Below are positions 16,815-24,092 of a stretch of DNA of 39,105 nucleotides, one piece after another. Each line of letters begins with the position of its first letter. The first letter of the stretch is position 1. The notes beneath the pieces were generated by a model. That model was not told the origin of the DNA. It saw nothing but the letters and a program-made list of their open reading frames with translations, and did not search any database. This DNA is from Pseudomonadota bacterium (lineage in GTDB: Bacteria > Pseudomonadota > Alphaproteobacteria > Acetobacterales > Acetobacteraceae), in assembly GCA_021780035.1 (NCBI GenBank), contig JAJXZO010000238.1, positions 1 through 39,105 on the forward strand, given 5' to 3'. Position numbers and translations under genes: made by a program.

Positions 16815-16985
16815 ATGAACCTAGAATCCCGCCTCGAAAGCCTGAAGCAGCGCCATGCCAGCCTGGAGGCCCGGATCGCCGACGAGGATCAGCGGCCGCG
16901 ACCAGACTCCGAGGTGTTGACGCGCCTCAAGATCGAGAAATTGCGGGTGAAGGAGGAGATGGAGCGGCTGCGCGCCAGCGCCTGA
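16815..16985 (+). CDS. Second YdcH/DUF465-like small protein (56 aa)
   Basis: This gene is too short for the supplied ORF track. It reads MNLESRLESLKQRHASLEARI... and ends RLKIEKLRVKEEMERLRASA. The pattern is the same as its divergent neighbour: a first helix with KQRHASLEARI, a short acidic loop, then a basic second helix ending the chain. GAGGAGG lies a few nt before the ATG. Function is unknown; the family is small, helical and probably dimeric. The head-to-head pairing of two family members around a palindrome suggests co-regulation, which is an inference. Confidence 0.8.
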   Translation: MNLESRLESLKQRHASLEARIADEDQRPRPDSEVLTRLKIEKLRVKEEMERLRASA

Positions 16986-17008
16986 CGGCCCGTCGCGCAC
17001 TGCCGGGG

Positions 17009-17035
17009 CCTGGGCGAGGCGGGGCCTCGTCCAGG
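17009..17035. terminator. Bidirectional hairpin between convergent ydcH-like gene and trcR
   Basis: CCTGGGCGAGGC and GCCTCGTCCAGG form a 12-bp stem with one G-U pair and a 3-nt loop. It lies 24 nt after the plus-strand stop and 11 nt after the end of the minus-strand gene. There is no U-tract on either side. Confidence 0.55.
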
Positions 17036-17045
17036 AGAGAGTAGC

Positions 17046-17624
17046 CTAACCCTGGTCGTCGCTCTCCGGCACCGGCAGCGGCGGCACCGCCTGGCCGTCG
17101 CGCACGAGGCGTTCGTTGGCCTGGGCCACCATGGCGTTGAGGTTGGTCTGCGTGCACAGGCCGAGGATCACCGGGTCGCTCGGCTTGATGTTGGTGCTGT
17201 TCCAGTGCGTGTGGTCGCGCACCTTCTGGATGGTGTCCTTCGTCGTGCCCATCAGCTTGGCGATCTGGGCATCCGTGAGCTGCGGATAGTTGCGCAGCAG
17301 GAAGGCGATGCCGTTCGGGCGGTCATTGCGCTTCGCCACCGGCGTGTAGCGTGCGCCCTTCAGCCGCTTCGGCGCCGGCATGGTGCTGGGCGCGAGATGC
17401 AGCCTCGCCTCGGGGTCGGCCTCGCAGCGGCGGATGTCGCCGGCGGTGAGCTGGTTGTTGGCCACCGGGTCGTAGCCGACGATGCCCTGCGCGACCTCGC
17501 CGTCGGCGATCGCCTGCACCTCGAGCGGGTGCAGGCCGCAGAACTCGGCGATCTGGGTGAAACTGAGTGCGGTCTTTTCGATCAGCCAGACCGCCGTGGC
17601 CTTGGGCATCAGGGGAAGGGTCAT
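17046..17624 (-). CDS. trcR: DUF1013 family protein, cell-cycle regulator TrcR-like
   Basis: 192-aa protein of the alphaproteobacterial DUF1013/TrcR family, annotated in reference genomes as a cell-cycle transcriptional regulator. The N-terminal half has TALSFTQIAEFCGLHPLEVQ, which looks like a helix-turn-helix, and a conserved DPVANNQLT segment. The C-terminal half has LTDAQIAKLMGTTKDTIQKVRDHTHWN, a second HTH-like element. Two potential DNA-binding motifs in one chain fit a regulator. The ATG at 17624 is chosen because conservation begins there; the track ORF extends through the DUF1192 gene on the other strand. A GANTC (CcrM-type) site, GAATC, lies 2 nt upstream of the start codon. Experimental support for function in this lineage is unknown to me. 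Confidence 0.82.
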   Translation of the reverse strand: MTLPLMPKATAVWLIEKTALSFTQIAEFCGLHPLEVQAIADGEVAQGIVGYDPVANNQLTAGDIRRCEADPEARLHLAPSTMPAPKRLKGARYTPVAKRNDRPNGIAFLLRNYPQLTDAQIAKLMGTTKDTIQKVRDHTHWNSTNIKPSDPVILGLCTQTNLNAMVAQANERLVRDGQAVPPLPVPESDDQG

Positions 17625-17810
17625 CGGGAATCCCTTGGCGTCGTTGAGGAGCGTCGCGCGGACGCCTTGGACAGATACGCCTGCCGTGCGATCATCGCCC
17701 GGAGAGGCGGCCTGCCGGAGAAGCGGAAGGCTGGGGATATGGCGCCCCAGGCCCGCCTCGGTCAAGCCGCTCGTTGCATGCGCGCGTTTCGGTTTGCAGG
17801 AGGCTGCCCG

Positions 17811-17999
17811 GTGATCAGCGACGAAGAAGAGGCTCCGCGCCCGAGATTCCTGTCCCGTCCACCGCTGGACAGGCTCGGGGTGGCGGAGCTTTCCGCCTAC
17901 ATCGAGGAGCTTCGCGCCGAGATCGCCCGCGCCGAGGCGGAGATCGGCCGCAAATCGTCCCATCGCAGCGCCGCCGAGGCGGTCTTCCGCGGCCGCTGA
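17811..17999 (+). CDS. DUF1192 family small protein
   Basis: 62-aa acidic protein starting at GTG with AGGAGG 7 nt upstream, which fixes the start. The core LDRLGVAELSAYIEELRAEI followed by ARAEAEIGRK is the DUF1192 signature: a short amphipathic helix after a conserved LG-V-EL turn. Function is unknown. It is divergent from trcR across 186 bp with no obvious promoter. In the track it is hidden inside the 264-aa shadow 17205-17999. Alphaproteobacteria commonly carry DUF1192, so it is likely part of the conserved core rather than acquired. Confidence 0.82.
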   Translation: MISDEEEAPRPRFLSRPPLDRLGVAELSAYIEELRAEIARAEAEIGRKSSHRSAAEAVFRGR

Positions 18000-18021
18000 G
18001 AGGGAAGGCCTCGATACGGCG

Positions 18022-18075
18022 CGGGAGCCGCGTCGCCGCGGCTCCCGTTCCTCGTTCGGGCCGGCTTGCGCCGGC
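18022..18075. terminator. Tandem hairpins between DUF1192 gene and convergent hsp20
   Basis: The first hairpin has an 11-bp perfect stem, CGGGAGCCGCG with CGCGGCTCCCG, and a TCGC loop (18022-18047). The second, GCCGGC-TTGC-GCCGGC (18060-18075), lies right next to the hsp20 stop. The first is followed by TTCCTCGTTC on the plus strand, a weak pyrimidine tract. Together they probably end both convergent transcripts. Confidence 0.65.
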
Positions 18076-18078
18076 GGC

Positions 18079-18552
18079 TCACGGCTTGTGGGCGACCGCG
18101 GGCTTCGCGGATTCACCCTCGAGGCGCGGGGCCGAAGCCTGCACCGGAATCCGGCGCGGCTTCAGCGCCTCGGGGATCTCCCGTCGCAACGCCACGCTCA
18201 GCATGCCGTTCTGAATGTCGGCGCCGTCCACCACGATGTGTTCGGCGAGCACGAAGCGGCGCTCGAAGGCGCGCGCGGCGATGCCGCGGTAGAGGACCTC
18301 GTTCTTCTGCCCCTCGGCCCCGCCGATGCGGCCGGAGATCAGCAGCGTGTTGTCCTGCACGGTGAGTTCGATGTCGTCCGGCCCGAAGCCGGCGACGGCC
18401 ATGGTGAGGACGTAGCGGTCCTCGCCGGTGCGTTCGATGTTGTACGGCGGATAGGAAAGATCCGCGCCGGCCGAAGCCGTGTCGAGCATGCGGGCGAGAT
18501 GGTCGAACCCGATCGCGGTACGGAAAAGCGGAGCGAAATCGAAAGCGTTCAT
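18079..18552 (-). CDS. Small heat-shock protein, Hsp20/IbpA type
   Basis: ATP-independent holdase chaperone of 157 aa that keeps unfolding proteins soluble. It has the IbpA/HspA-type N-terminus (FDFAPLFRTAIGFDHLARML), then the alpha-crystallin domain from about residue 35 to 130. Typical marks are YPPYNIERTGEDRYVLTMAVAGF, the dimer-loop YRGIAARAFERRFVLAEHI, and the strand GMLSVALRREIPEALKPRRI containing the IPI-like C-terminal anchor (RIPV). AGGAGG is 7 nt before the ATG. The 95-nt leader folds as a ROSE-type thermometer, and the promoter matches sigma32, so control is expected at both transcription and translation. Confidence 0.95.
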   Translation of the reverse strand: MNAFDFAPLFRTAIGFDHLARMLDTASAGADLSYPPYNIERTGEDRYVLTMAVAGFGPDDIELTVQDNTLLISGRIGGAEGQKNEVLYRGIAARAFERRFVLAEHIVVDGADIQNGMLSVALRREIPEALKPRRIPVQASAPRLEGESAKPAVAHKP

Positions 18553-18647
18553 CGCGGTACCTCCTGGAGCAGCAAGGTTCCATGTTCGGCCACCCGATGC
18601 GGGCCGGCCGTAGCCATTCTCCGGGACCCCACGGGGCATCCCGGACA
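18553..18647 (-). promoter_or_regulatory. ROSE-like RNA thermometer in the hsp20 5' leader
   Basis: The predicted leader folds into three consecutive hairpins: CCGGGA/TCCCGG with inner CCCC/GGGG (18644-18621), CGGCC/GGCCG with inner CCCG/CGGG (18610-18587), and a last stem ACCUUGCU/AGGAGGU around a 5-nt loop (18578-18559). The last stem sequesters the whole Shine-Dalgarno AGGAGG. It includes the UUGCU pentamer whose G has no Watson-Crick partner opposite the SD, the hallmark that makes ROSE hairpins melt at heat-shock temperature. ROSE elements are established for alphaproteobacterial hsp20 genes. This assignment rests on reading the sequence; no folding program was run. Confidence 0.8.
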
Positions 18648-18653
18648 ATGACG

Positions 18654-18683
18654 ATATGGAACAGGTTCCCCCCGCTTCAAGGG
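18654..18683 (-). promoter_or_regulatory. Sigma32 (RpoH)-like promoter of hsp20
   Basis: Reading the minus strand, CCCTTGAA is followed by 14 nt and TTCCATAT. This matches the heat-shock consensus (CNCCCTTGAA, 13-17 nt, CCCCATNT) in sequence and spacing. The start point would be near 18647, giving the 95-nt leader described above. The -35 region also lies in a small stem, CCCCCC/GGGGGG around TTGAAGC, which may act as a weak end signal for rpmE just upstream. Confidence 0.75.
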
Positions 18684-18704
18684 GGGCGGTACCACCGGCG
18701 AGGA

Positions 18705-18932
18705 CTACTTCCGCTTCAGGCCGAGGCCGCCGAACTTCTGGTTGAAGCGGGCCACGCGTCCTCCGGTGTCGATGATGCGCTGCACGCCGGTCCACGCCGG
18801 ATGCGACTTGGGATCGATGTCGAGCCGTAGGGTTTCCCCGGGCTTGCCCATGCAGGAGCGCGTCGTGAAGGTGGTGCCGTCGGTCATGATGACCGTGATC
18901 TCGTGGTAGTCGGGGTGGATGCCCGCTTTCAT
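18705..18932 (-). CDS. rpmE: 50S ribosomal protein bL31
   Basis: 75-aa large-subunit ribosomal protein that bridges the two subunits. The start [12 protein letters not shown] and the segment [25 protein letters not shown] are diagnostic. Only one cysteine (RSCMGK) is present, so it is the zinc-free C-minus form normal for alphaproteobacteria. An in-frame ATG five codons upstream (MERAA) exists, but homologues start with MK. It has its own promoter (18987-19015) and lies immediately upstream of the hsp20 promoter. Confidence 0.95.
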   Translation of the reverse strand: MKAGIHPDYHEITVIMTDGTTFTTRSCMGKPGETLRLDIDPKSHPAWTGVQRIIDTGGRVARFNQKFGGLGLKRK

Positions 18933-18986
18933 CGCCGCTCGCTCCATGCTGGTCCCGCCGATGCCGACCGGCCGGACAGGGGCCGG

Positions 18987-19015
18987 CCTATAGGCCAGCC
19001 GCCCGCCGGACGCAA
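18987..19015 (-). promoter_or_regulatory. Sigma70-like promoter of rpmE
   Basis: On the minus strand TTGCGT (19015-19010), a 17-nt spacer and TATAGG (18992-18987) give a near-ideal promoter. The start point would be about 18980 with a leader near 48 nt. The -10 lies at the centre of a palindrome GCCTATAGGC flanked by further self-complementary bases, which may also act as the end hairpin of the MFS gene upstream. Confidence 0.6.
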
Positions 19016-19024
19016 GCCGTTCCC

Positions 19025-20305
19025 TCAGTCGCCGTGGCCGGCGAGTGCGGGGATCGGCCGTTCGGGATGCACGAGCAGCCAGAGCAGCGCCCCGGCGGCG
19101 GCGAAGGCGGCGATGGTGGGCAGGGCGACGTTCCAGCTTCCGGTCCAGCGCACCAGGTAGGCCATCGCCACCGGCCCCACGAAGCCCGCCGAGTTGCCCC
19201 AGCAGTTGGTCCAGCCGGTCACCACGCCGGTGGCGGTGCGGCCGAGATCCTGTGTCGCCGACCAGATGGAGACCTGCACGAGGCCGACGGCGCCGAGCGA
19301 GACGCACAGCATCGTCATCATCAGCACCGTGCTCGAGGTCCGCGAGGCGACGATCAGCCCGCCGGCGGCCACCAGGAAGCCGATCATCGCCGCCGGCACC
19401 CGCGCCATCCACACCGAGCCGGTCGCGTGCAGCACGCGGTCGGCGATCCAGCCGGCGATAAACACCATGACGAAGAGTGCCACCCACGGCAGCGCCGAGT
19501 TGACGCCCATCGCCGCGAGCGACATGTGGCGGACGTTCATCAGGTAGGTGGGCAGCCAGGTAGTGTAGAAGCTCTGCACCAGGATCAGGAAGAAATACTG
19601 CACGGCGATGGCCCAGAACTGCACGGAGCCGAGACCCCGCCAGAAGGCGCCCTTCTCTTTCACCACCGTATCGTCGTCCTGGTCGGCTTCGATCAGCGCC
19701 ACTTCGTCTGCGCCGATCTGCGGATGCCGCCGGGGCTCGTCCCGGAACCACGACCACCACGCGATGCCGAGCAGCACGCCAAGGAAGCCGAAGCTGTAGA
19801 AGGCCACCTGCCAGCCGAAATACTGGATGACGAGAGCCGTTGCCGGTCCGGCGGCGATCGGCCCGAGGTACAGCCCGCCAAGCAGGACGGAATTGCCCTT
19901 CGCGCGTTCCCGGCGGGGGAACCAGCGGCGCAGCGCCAGCACCGAGGCCGGCCAGTCGGCCGACTGCCCGGCGCCGAGGAGGGCGCGGATGCCGACGAAG
20001 GAGGCCACCGAGAAGCCGAGCGGCGTCGCCATGGTAAGCAGTGACCAGGCGAGGTTGGCCCAGGCCAGCGCCCGACGCGGGCCGAATTTCTCCGCCAGCC
20101 AGCCTGCCGGCACCTGCAGCGCCGCGTAGGTCCAGGAGAAACTGGTGAGAATGAGCGACATCTCCACCAAGGAGAAATGGAACTCGTGCATGATGGTGGG
20201 TGCCGCCACCACGATCGCCGTGCGATCGAGCGACATGACGAAGGTAATGGGCCCGATCAGCGCAAACGCCATCCACCAGCGCAGCTTTCCCGCCGCTTGA
20301 GTCAT
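19025..20305 (-). CDS. MFS transporter, ACS family
   Basis: Third MFS carrier of the window, 426 aa. It begins [20 protein letters not shown] and has the ACS motif [16 protein letters not shown] in helix 1, followed by [21 protein letters not shown] charged central loop (about residues 200-230, [19 protein letters not shown]) separates two sets of six helices. The ATG at 20305 has GGGAGAAA upstream. It stands alone: rpmE downstream has its own promoter, and ompA is divergent 466 bp away. The family carries organic anions such as glucarate, galactonate or phthalate; nothing nearby narrows this down. Confidence 0.87.
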   Translation of the reverse strand: MTQAAGKLRWWMAFALIGPITFVMSLDRTAIVVAAPTIMHEFHFSLVEMSLILTSFSWTYAALQVPAGWLAEKFGPRRALAWANLAWSLLTMATPLGFSVASFVGIRALLGAGQSADWPASVLALRRWFPRRERAKGNSVLLGGLYLGPIAAGPATALVIQYFGWQVAFYSFGFLGVLLGIAWWSWFRDEPRRHPQIGADEVALIEADQDDDTVVKEKGAFWRGLGSVQFWAIAVQYFFLILVQSFYTTWLPTYLMNVRHMSLAAMGVNSALPWVALFVMVFIAGWIADRVLHATGSVWMARVPAAMIGFLVAAGGLIVASRTSSTVLMMTMLCVSLGAVGLVQVSIWSATQDLGRTATGVVTGWTNCWGNSAGFVGPVAMAYLVRWTGSWNVALPTIAAFAAAGALLWLLVHPERPIPALAGHGD

Positions 20306-20771
20306 TGTTTTTCTCCCGTGCCGCCCTGGGGCGCAAACGAAGCTTAGGGGTGAAACCCGCCCGCGGCCAAATGGTTTTCCGGTCCGCGGCGGCAATTCCG
20401 CCCGCCGCCGATGTTTCGGGGCCGCTGCCGCGCGAACGCCCGTCACGGGCGGCGGCGGCGGGCTCGGGCTGCCGACCCGTGACGGATTGGCCGACTCGGG
20501 CGGCCGAAGCACGCGGGCATCATCTTCCGCTGGACGGTCCGGTTACTGGACGCGACTTCGAAAGCGGGGGTTTTGTGGCGAATCGGCAAGGTGAGCGTCC
20601 CCACTGTGGCGTCCGTGCAACAATGATGACCGAAATGCCACGTCGGGAGGCCCCGACTCGCGTTCACGCTGGCATTACGGCCCGGTGATTACTAGGTTGC
20701 CGGCGTGGTACGGCGGTCGCTGTCGTCCGCCTGGGGTTGCGATCGGCAGCCTGGAACACGAGGAGATCGAA
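20306..20771. promoter_or_regulatory. 466-bp divergent regulatory region between MFS and ompA-family genes
   Basis: No gene is visible here. For the MFS gene (minus), TTGGCC (20370-20365) and TAAGCT (20346-20341) are 18 nt apart, a weak promoter giving a 29-nt leader. For ompA (plus), CTGGCA (20669-20674) and TAGGTT (20693-20698) with 18 nt between are also weak. Two related palindromes, GCCCGTCACGGGC (20438-20450) and CCGTGACGG (20477-20485), are spaced 37 bp centre to centre. A hairpin GTCGGG/CCCGAC with AGGC loop lies near 20643-20658. None of these is assigned to a known regulator. Confidence 0.35.
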
Positions 20772-21800
20772 ATGAACCTTCGCAGTATGCTGCTCGCCGC
20801 GACCATGCTGGCGCTGCCAGCCGGTGCGGCGCTGGCGCAGCCCATCAGCGGGCCGTATGTCGCCGGCGGCCTCGGCTATGCCTGGACCCAGAACATCGAC
20901 GTCCGCCATGCCGCGGGCACGCAGCTGAAGACCGGCGGCGGCCTGGGCGCCGGGGCGAGCGTCGGCTGGGGCTTCGGCAACGGGCTGCGCGTCGAACTGC
21001 AGGGCCTTTACGCGGGTGAACATTTCCATACGACGGGCAGCGGCATCGTCGGCGGCGCGAACCTCCAGAACTACGGCGTGTTCGTGAACGGCCTCTACGA
21101 CTTCCAGACCCCGTGGCCGGTAACCCCGTATGTCGGCGCCGGCTTCGGCTATCTGTGGTCGGCCGCGAGCAGCATCCATGGCACCTACAACAACGTGGTG
21201 GCCACCGGGAAGAACGAGACCAAGGGCAGCGCGGCGGCGCAGGGTATCCTGGGTGCGGCACTGCCGCTCGGCGTGCCGGGCCTCGATGCGACCGCCGAAT
21301 ACCACTTCGTGGCGTCGCTCTCCGACGAGACGTTCGACGGCGTGAAGGTCGGCAAGCAGTACACGCATATGTTCCTGATCGGCCTGCGGTACGCGTTCAA
21401 CAACGCCCCGCCGCCCGCCGCCGCGCCGATGCCGGCTCCGGCTCCGGTCGCCGCGCCGGCCCCGGCTCCGGCCCGCAGCTACATCGTGTTCTTTGACTGG
21501 GACAAGGCGGCGCTGACGCCGCGCGCGCACCAGATCATCGCCGAGGCGGCGCAGAACGCCAGCCGCGTGAAGGTGACCACGATCGACGTCTCGGGCTATG
21601 CGGACCGCACCGGTTCCGCGGCCTACAACATGAAGCTGTCGCAGCGGCGCGCCGAGAACGTGGCGGCCGAACTGGTTCGCCTGGGCGTGCCGAAGAGCGA
21701 GATCGTCATCCGCGCGTTCGGCGATACGCATCTGCTGGTTCCCACCGGCCCGAACACCCGCGAGCCGCAGAACCGCCGGGTCGAGATCGTCTTCAAGTAA
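20772..21800 (+). CDS. OmpA-family outer-membrane protein
   Basis: Outer-membrane barrel with a peptidoglycan anchor, 342 aa. A Sec signal (MNLRSMLLAATMLALPAGAALA) precedes an eight-strand barrel (GPYVAGGLGYAWTQNIDV to FLIGLRYAF). A Pro/Ala hinge (PPPAAAPMPAPAPVAAPAPAP) leads to the OmpA_C domain: IVFFDWDKAALTPRA, then VSGYADRTGSAAYNMKLSQRRAENV with the Asp and Arg that bind diaminopimelate, and NRRVEIVF at the end. The ATG at 20772 is preceded by GAGGAG; the longer track version starts outside the signal peptide. It is followed by an intrinsic terminator and is probably monocistronic. It has a structural role in cell-envelope integrity. Confidence 0.95.
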   Translation: MNLRSMLLAATMLALPAGAALAQPISGPYVAGGLGYAWTQNIDVRHAAGTQLKTGGGLGAGASVGWGFGNGLRVELQGLYAGEHFHTTGSGIVGGANLQNYGVFVNGLYDFQTPWPVTPYVGAGFGYLWSAASSIHGTYNNVVATGKNETKGSAAAQGILGAALPLGVPGLDATAEYHFVASLSDETFDGVKVGKQYTHMFLIGLRYAFNNAPPPAAAPMPAPAPVAAPAPAPARSYIVFFDWDKAALTPRAHQIIAEAAQNASRVKVTTIDVSGYADRTGSAAYNMKLSQRRAENVAAELVRLGVPKSEIVIRAFGDTHLLVPTGPNTREPQNRRVEIVFK

Positions 21801-21820
21801 GCAATCCGGCTGAAGTAGCG

Positions 21821-21850
21821 AACGCCACCGCCTGCGAGCGGTGGCGTTTT
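21821..21850 (+). terminator. Intrinsic terminator of the ompA-family gene
   Basis: AACGCCACCGC pairs with GCGGTGGCGTT over 11 perfect base pairs around a 6-nt loop, followed by TT. It lies 20 nt after the stop codon and is oriented for the plus strand. Confidence 0.85.
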
Positions 21851-21903
21851 GCTGTACATCCGGCGGCGGTGGGGTGTGTTCTTTTTGCCGCCGGCCGGGC
21901 TGT

Positions 21904-22497
21904 CTAGCGTGCGGTCTTTTTCGCCTTGCGCGGCTCCGGCCGGTGCCGCTCCGCAGTGGAGGCGGGGCAGTCGGTGAACGCCATCGCCTGCGGCACCGAG
22001 GCGACCTGGCTGGTGGCGTAGCCGCCAAGGTCGCTGACACTGGACAGACCCATCGCCGACGAGAAAGCGCCGCCGCTGCGCGAGCAGAACTGGTCGCCGA
22101 GCACGACGGCCCGATCCGACTGGTCGTTGGCGAGGAGCGTGATGTAGTCGTCGCGCTCCTTCTGCCACGAGCGGCTATTGTTGCGCCGGAAATAGTTATC
22201 TGTCACCTTCTGTGCGTCGCGCAGAACCGGCATGAAACGGCGCATGAAGGCGTTGTATTTTTCGTCCTCGTGGCAGGACACGGCGATCACCATCAGGTCG
22301 CTTTTCAGCGCCGTTTCGGCGAACGCCGTCTGCTCGTCGGGCCGCGCGCACCAGGGCGCGGACGGAGGGGTGGGCAGCGGCGGCGGCACGTATGCCGCCA
22401 CGGTCGGCACGTTGGCGGCGGGGGGCGGCTTGGCGCAGCTGGCGAGGGCGGCGAGCACGGAAAGGACGATGGCCTGTTTCGGCGATAGACGAGGCAT
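21904..22497 (-). CDS. Hypothetical lipoprotein with conserved cysteines
   Basis: 197-aa protein that I do not recognise beyond general features. The ATG at 22497 gives a clear lipoprotein signal (AIVLSVLAALASC), with LASC as lipobox, so it should be lipidated at that Cys. A short Pro-rich linker (PPPLPTPPSAP) follows. The mature domain has four more cysteines (WCARPDE, SCHEDEK, QFCSRSG, FTDCPAS), enough for two disulfides in the periplasm. DRAVVLGDQFCSRSGGAF and a basic end (RPEPRKAKKTAR) are the other visible marks. It stands between the ompA terminator and the S41 protease gene, 80 bp after the latter's start region ends. Confidence 0.6.
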   Translation of the reverse strand: MPRLSPKQAIVLSVLAALASCAKPPPAANVPTVAAYVPPPLPTPPSAPWCARPDEQTAFAETALKSDLMVIAVSCHEDEKYNAFMRRFMPVLRDAQKVTDNYFRRNNSRSWQKERDDYITLLANDQSDRAVVLGDQFCSRSGGAFSSAMGLSSVSDLGGYATSQVASVPQAMAFTDCPASTAERHRPEPRKAKKTAR

Positions 22498-22577
22498 TCG
22501 CAAGATCCACGAAGCGGTGAGGGCCTGAGCAATAGGCCCGCCCGCCCGCATCGCGCAACCTTCGGCTGGAAGGGCCG

Positions 22578-24092
22578 TCAGCGCGCCGGAGAGAGAAGCG
22601 CCGAGGTGTAGGCTTTGGGCGATTGGACGAGGGCCTGGGCGGCGGCGAGCATCCCCTGCGGCCCGCTTGCCGGCGGACAGACGGCGCGCAGCCTGTCGAT
22701 CTCGGCGGTGGCGAGCGGTGCGCGCGCCGCACGGTCCTGGCGCAGCGCCTCCGCCAGCAGCGACGTGCCGCCCCTGAGCGCGGCGAGCTGCTGTTGCAGC
22801 GACACGGAGCCGAGGCTCGTGCAGACCTGCGGCATCACCCCGAGGTCCTGCAACGGCCAGCCGCGCGGCGCCAGGACGCGGCTCCAGGTGATCAGCAGTT
22901 CGCCGCCGTCGGGCAGTGGATCGATCGTCTGCACCAGCCCCTTGCCGAAAGTGGAACTGCCGACCACGACGCCCCGGCCCTGGTCGGCCAGCGCGGCGGC
23001 CAGGATTTCGGCGGCGCTGGCCGAGCCGTTGTTCACCAGCACCACCACCGGCAGCCCATGCGCGAGATCGATGCCGTCGGCGCGGAAATCGTGCGCCGCC
23101 TGCGGGTCGCGGCCGAGGGTGCGCGCCACCGTGCCGGAGGGGATCAGCGCGTCGGCCGCCGCCACGGCCTGCAGCAGCAGTCCGCCGCGGTTGTCGCGCA
23201 GATCGAGCACGAGGCCGCGCGGCGCCGGCCTGGCCGCCAGACCGTGCACGATCTCGTAGGCGAGTCTTGCCCCGGTATCGGAGGCGAAGCCGGTGATGCG
23301 CAGCACCAGCAGCGGGCCGACGCGGCGGGCCAGCACCGTCGGCGGCGGCACCAGCGCCCGGGTGAGCACGATGTCGCGCCGCTGTCCGTCGGCCTGGCGC
23401 AGTTCCAGAAGCACGGTGGATGCCGCCGGGCCGGCGAGCAACCCCGCCGCCTGTTTCGTGGGCAGCGTGTGCAGCCTAGTGCCGTCCACTCCCACCACGC
23501 GGTCGCCCGGGCGCAGGCCGACGGCATCCGCGGGGCCACCGGGTGCGACCGCGCCGATGACATATCCGCCCCCCCGGCGGACGAGCGTGAGGCCGACACC
23601 CGCCGTGCCCGAGCGCCATGCCTCGTCGGAGAGAGCGCGCGCCGGCGGCAGGTAGCGCGAATAGGGGTCGAGGTGGGAGCACATGGCGTCGAAGAACGTC
23701 GCCAGCACGCCCTCGGTGCCGATGCGGCGCACGGCGTGCGAGGCGTCCCAGGCGGCTTCGGCCATTACGCCGATCGTCGCGCCCCAGCCGCCGGCATCGT
23801 CCGGCAGCGGCGCGGAGAGCGCGACCAGCGGCCGGCCGTCGCGCAGCAGTTCCACCTTCTCGTCGCTGAGGGCGAGGGTGAGGCGGGAATCGAGCGCCGG
23901 AATGCCGCGCAGCCCCCACAGCGCGAGTTCCTGAGCGGTCACCGGTTGCAGGGTCCGCGGCACCATGAAGGCGAGAGCGTTTGCCGTTACCGCCGTCACC
24001 AGCGGCTGGTTCAGTTCCTGACCGGGTTCGAACGGTTCCGCCCCCGCCGGAACGGCAAGGGAGAGCGCCAGCAGGAGACAGAGAAGTTTCAC
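22578..24092 (-). CDS. S41-family periplasmic processing protease (CtpA/Prc-like)
   Basis: 504-aa secreted serine protease. It starts at GTG 24092, in a GTGA overlap with rnr, and has a Sec signal (KLLCLLLALSLAVPAGA). A PDZ domain (GVGLTLVRRGGGYVIGAVAPGG to LRPGDRVVGVDG) binds C-termini of substrates. The peptidase core shows GLVLDLRDNRGG, the catalytic serine in NNGSASAAEILA and the catalytic lysine in STFGKGLVQ. Family members trim C-terminal tails or degrade tagged periplasmic proteins. The 1128-aa ORF in the track adds false upstream frame. It is the last gene of the pyrB-to-protease train. Confidence 0.9.
   Translation of the reverse strand: MKLLCLLLALSLAVPAGAEPFEPGQELNQPLVTAVTANALAFMVPRTLQPVTAQELALWGLRGIPALDSRLTLALSDEKVELLRDGRPLVALSAPLPDDAGGWGATIGVMAEAAWDASHAVRRIGTEGVLATFFDAMCSHLDPYSRYLPPARALSDEAWRSGTAGVGLTLVRRGGGYVIGAVAPGGPADAVGLRPGDRVVGVDGTRLHTLPTKQAAGLLAGPAASTVLLELRQADGQRRDIVLTRALVPPPTVLARRVGPLLVLRITGFASDTGARLAYEIVHGLAARPAPRGLVLDLRDNRGGLLLQAVAAADALIPSGTVARTLGRDPQAAHDFRADGIDLAHGLPVVVLVNNGSASAAEILAAALADQGRGVVVGSSTFGKGLVQTIDPLPDGGELLITWSRVLAPRGWPLQDLGVMPQVCTSLGSVSLQQQLAALRGGTSLLAEALRQDRAARAPLATAEIDRLRAVCPPASGPQGMLAAAQALVQSPKAYTSALLSPAR

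Noticed and set aside
11891-20305. The three MFS carriers as a recent gene amplification
   Set aside because: The proteins share only family motifs and differ in length, loops and context; they are old paralogues or separate acquisitions.
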